Shown here piece after piece: positions 14,892 to 15,849 of a stretch of DNA of 15,849 nucleotides. The stretch spans positions 1 to 15,849 of the forward strand of contig CALHCK010000144.1 of the NCBI GenBank assembly GCA_937936695.1, in the 5' to 3' direction. The notes beneath the pieces are model-generated. The model was not told the origin of the DNA. It did not search any database and saw only the letters and a program-made list of their open reading frames with translations. A program made the position numbers and the translations under genes. This DNA is from an uncultured Polaribacter sp. (GTDB lineage Bacteria; Bacteroidota; Bacteroidia; Flavobacteriales; Flavobacteriaceae). How positions within the stretch are numbered: position 1 is the stretch's first letter; each line of letters opens with the position of its first letter.

Positions 14892-15692
14892 TTGAAAACC
14901 CCTATAACAACATTACTTTTTGTAATTGTTTTTGTTCTAGGCTCGTACGGACAATTTTTAAACCATGATATTGGTGTATCTATTGGCTCTACAAGCTTAC
15001 AAAGCGATTATGGAGAACGCGGAAATTTTGACAGTGAATGGAGAAACAATGGTTTTACTCTAGCTGTATCTCATCACCTAAGTTTGTACAACCATACAAT
15101 AAGGTGGGATCCTAATGACATTATTAGAAACCACTTAACTATTAAAACAGAATTCAGGTACCTGAGCAATACAAGGCTAAGGCATTTTGGAGAATGGGTT
15201 AAAGAAAGTAGGCAAAGCCTTGGAGCTAATAAATTAAGAGCTATGGAAGGAAATTTAAGTAAAACTAGTTTAAGTTTAAATTTAGATATACACTTAAAAC
15301 CTTTAGAAGAATTTGTTCATCCGTACACAAACATTAAAATTAACCCTTATATAACTGGTGGAGTTGCATATTCATTTTATAATGTTGATGTGAGTTCTGA
15401 ATTAGGTGAGGTTAGCCCAGGAAATGATAGTGTTTTATTTGAAACATTTAGAGGTGAGGCATTAAGACTCGGCGATGGGGAAGCACTGTCTCTACAATTT
15501 GGGTTGGGTACAAAATACAAGATAACCCCTAAATTAGATTTATTCGCACAGTTTGCATATCAATATTTCTTTTCAGATGAAATTGACGGTTTAAATGCAG
15601 ATGTCCCTCAAAATCAAAACAATGAATGGTTGTTAAACTTTCAATTTGGACTCATACTCCATTTAAACTACAACAATCCTTTATTTTATTAA
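14892..15692 (+). CDS. THC0290_0291-like outer-membrane protein
   Basis: 266 aa. Seen: a signal peptide (MKTPITTLLFVIVFVLGSYG, cleaved before Gln21), then blocks I associate from memory with the flavobacterial THC0290_0291 family: HDIGVSIGS, LQSDYGERGNF, NNGFTLAVSHHLSL, NHLTIKTEFRY, RLRHFGEWV, NKLRAMEGN and INPYITGGVAYSFYN. The C-terminal half is barrel-like with many aromatic strands (LSLQFGLGTKYK, LDLFAQFAYQYFF, WLLNFQFGLILHLNY). The role of the family is unknown; location is inferred to be the outer membrane. The start codon is TTG, since no in-frame ATG keeps the signal peptide; a promoter box precedes it at a suitable distance. A hairpin terminator follows. Confidence 0.75.
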   Translation: MKTPITTLLFVIVFVLGSYGQFLNHDIGVSIGSTSLQSDYGERGNFDSEWRNNGFTLAVSHHLSLYNHTIRWDPNDIIRNHLTIKTEFRYLSNTRLRHFGEWVKESRQSLGANKLRAMEGNLSKTSLSLNLDIHLKPLEEFVHPYTNIKINPYITGGVAYSFYNVDVSSELGEVSPGNDSVLFETFRGEALRLGDGEALSLQFGLGTKYKITPKLDLFAQFAYQYFFSDEIDGLNADVPQNQNNEWLLNFQFGLILHLNYNNPLFY

Positions 15693-15707
15693 TAAATAAT
15701 TTATACC

Positions 15708-15742
15708 AAAAAAGAGAACTATATTAAAAGTTCTCTTTTTTT
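15708..15742. terminator. Bidirectional terminator
   Basis: Stem AAAAAAGAGAACT / AGTTCTCTTTTTT (15708-15720 with 15729-15741), 8-nt loop, long T-tract after and A-tract before. It separates the THC0290_0291-like gene from the convergent gene at the right edge. Confidence 0.9.
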
Positions 15743-15774
15743 TTGTTGTGAATATTCCTTTGAAGTTAATTTAT

Positions 15775-15849
15775 TTATAGATGCTTTTTAATAGATCGTA
15801 TAATTCCATAATGTATACCTTCATGAAAATTATTAAAAGCAATAGCAGT
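15775..15849 (-). CDS. Probable DinB-family protein (C-terminal 24 residues only)
   Basis: A minus-strand frame open to the window edge encodes TAIAFNNFHEGIHYGIIRSI followed by KKHL and a TAA stop. A helix with HxGxH-Y-G followed by a short basic tail is the pattern of the last helix of DinB/DUF1572-type four-helix-bundle proteins, where a His is one of the metal ligands. Only the end is visible, so the family call is tentative. The facing terminator at 15708-15742 fits the end of a real transcript. Confidence 0.55.
   Translation of the reverse strand, partial: TAIAFNNFHEGIHYGIIRSIKKHL

Overview
The window is strongly A+T-rich DNA from a member of the Bacteroidota, almost certainly the family Flavobacteriaceae. 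The evidence is consistent across the window. Promoters follow the Bacteroidota pattern (TTG, 19-21 bp, TAnnTTTG), and start codons lack Shine-Dalgarno sequences and sit behind A-rich leaders. Outer-membrane proteins and lipoproteins are abundant. There is a single-chain glycyl-tRNA synthetase, a SprA-like giant outer-membrane protein and a protein of the flavobacterial THC0290_0291 type. No tRNA, rRNA, CRISPR array or insertion sequence was seen.

Layout. 1-596: the 5' two thirds of an ApbE-type FAD:protein FMN transferase lipoprotein (minus strand), divergent from an OmpA-domain lipoprotein (713-1564). 1565-3082: a small accessory region with a DUF2459-like protein (1679-2329) and a small exported protein (2615-3082). 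Between these two lies a scar made of the 3' tails of both genes that flank the region. 3083-4797: a two-gene minus-strand operon, DEAD-box RNA helicase followed by a 120-aa protein of unknown function. 4895-9577: a plus-strand run of tatD, ogt and a 1124-aa SprA-related outer-membrane protein. 9621-10734: two tandem, paralogous small beta-barrel proteins (DUF3575-like), each with its own promoter. 10805-12346: glycyl-tRNA synthetase (minus strand), facing the barrel genes across a strong shared hairpin terminator and divergent from comF (12473-13168). comF is closely followed by an Ig-like-domain lipoprotein (13185-14834). 14892-15692: a THC0290_0291-like outer-membrane protein. 15775-15849: the last 24 codons of a probable DinB-family protein entering from the right edge on the minus strand.

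Most of the window is ordinary flavobacterial housekeeping and envelope biology: RNA unwinding, alkylation repair, TatD nuclease, tRNA charging, ComF, cell-surface lipoproteins and barrels. I did not find a convincing new defence or mobile system. The most informative anomaly is the scar at 2388-2496. It carries 28 bp matching the 3' end of the 120-aa gene, fused through a 5-bp microhomology to 86 bp matching the 3' end of the ompA-like gene. That order implies that ompA-X-[120-aa gene] and ompA-Y-[120-aa gene] versions of the locus were joined end to end, so the ompA/helicase gap appears to be a place where strains carry alternative cargo genes. A second, smaller observation is a beta-clamp-binding-like C-terminus on Ogt.
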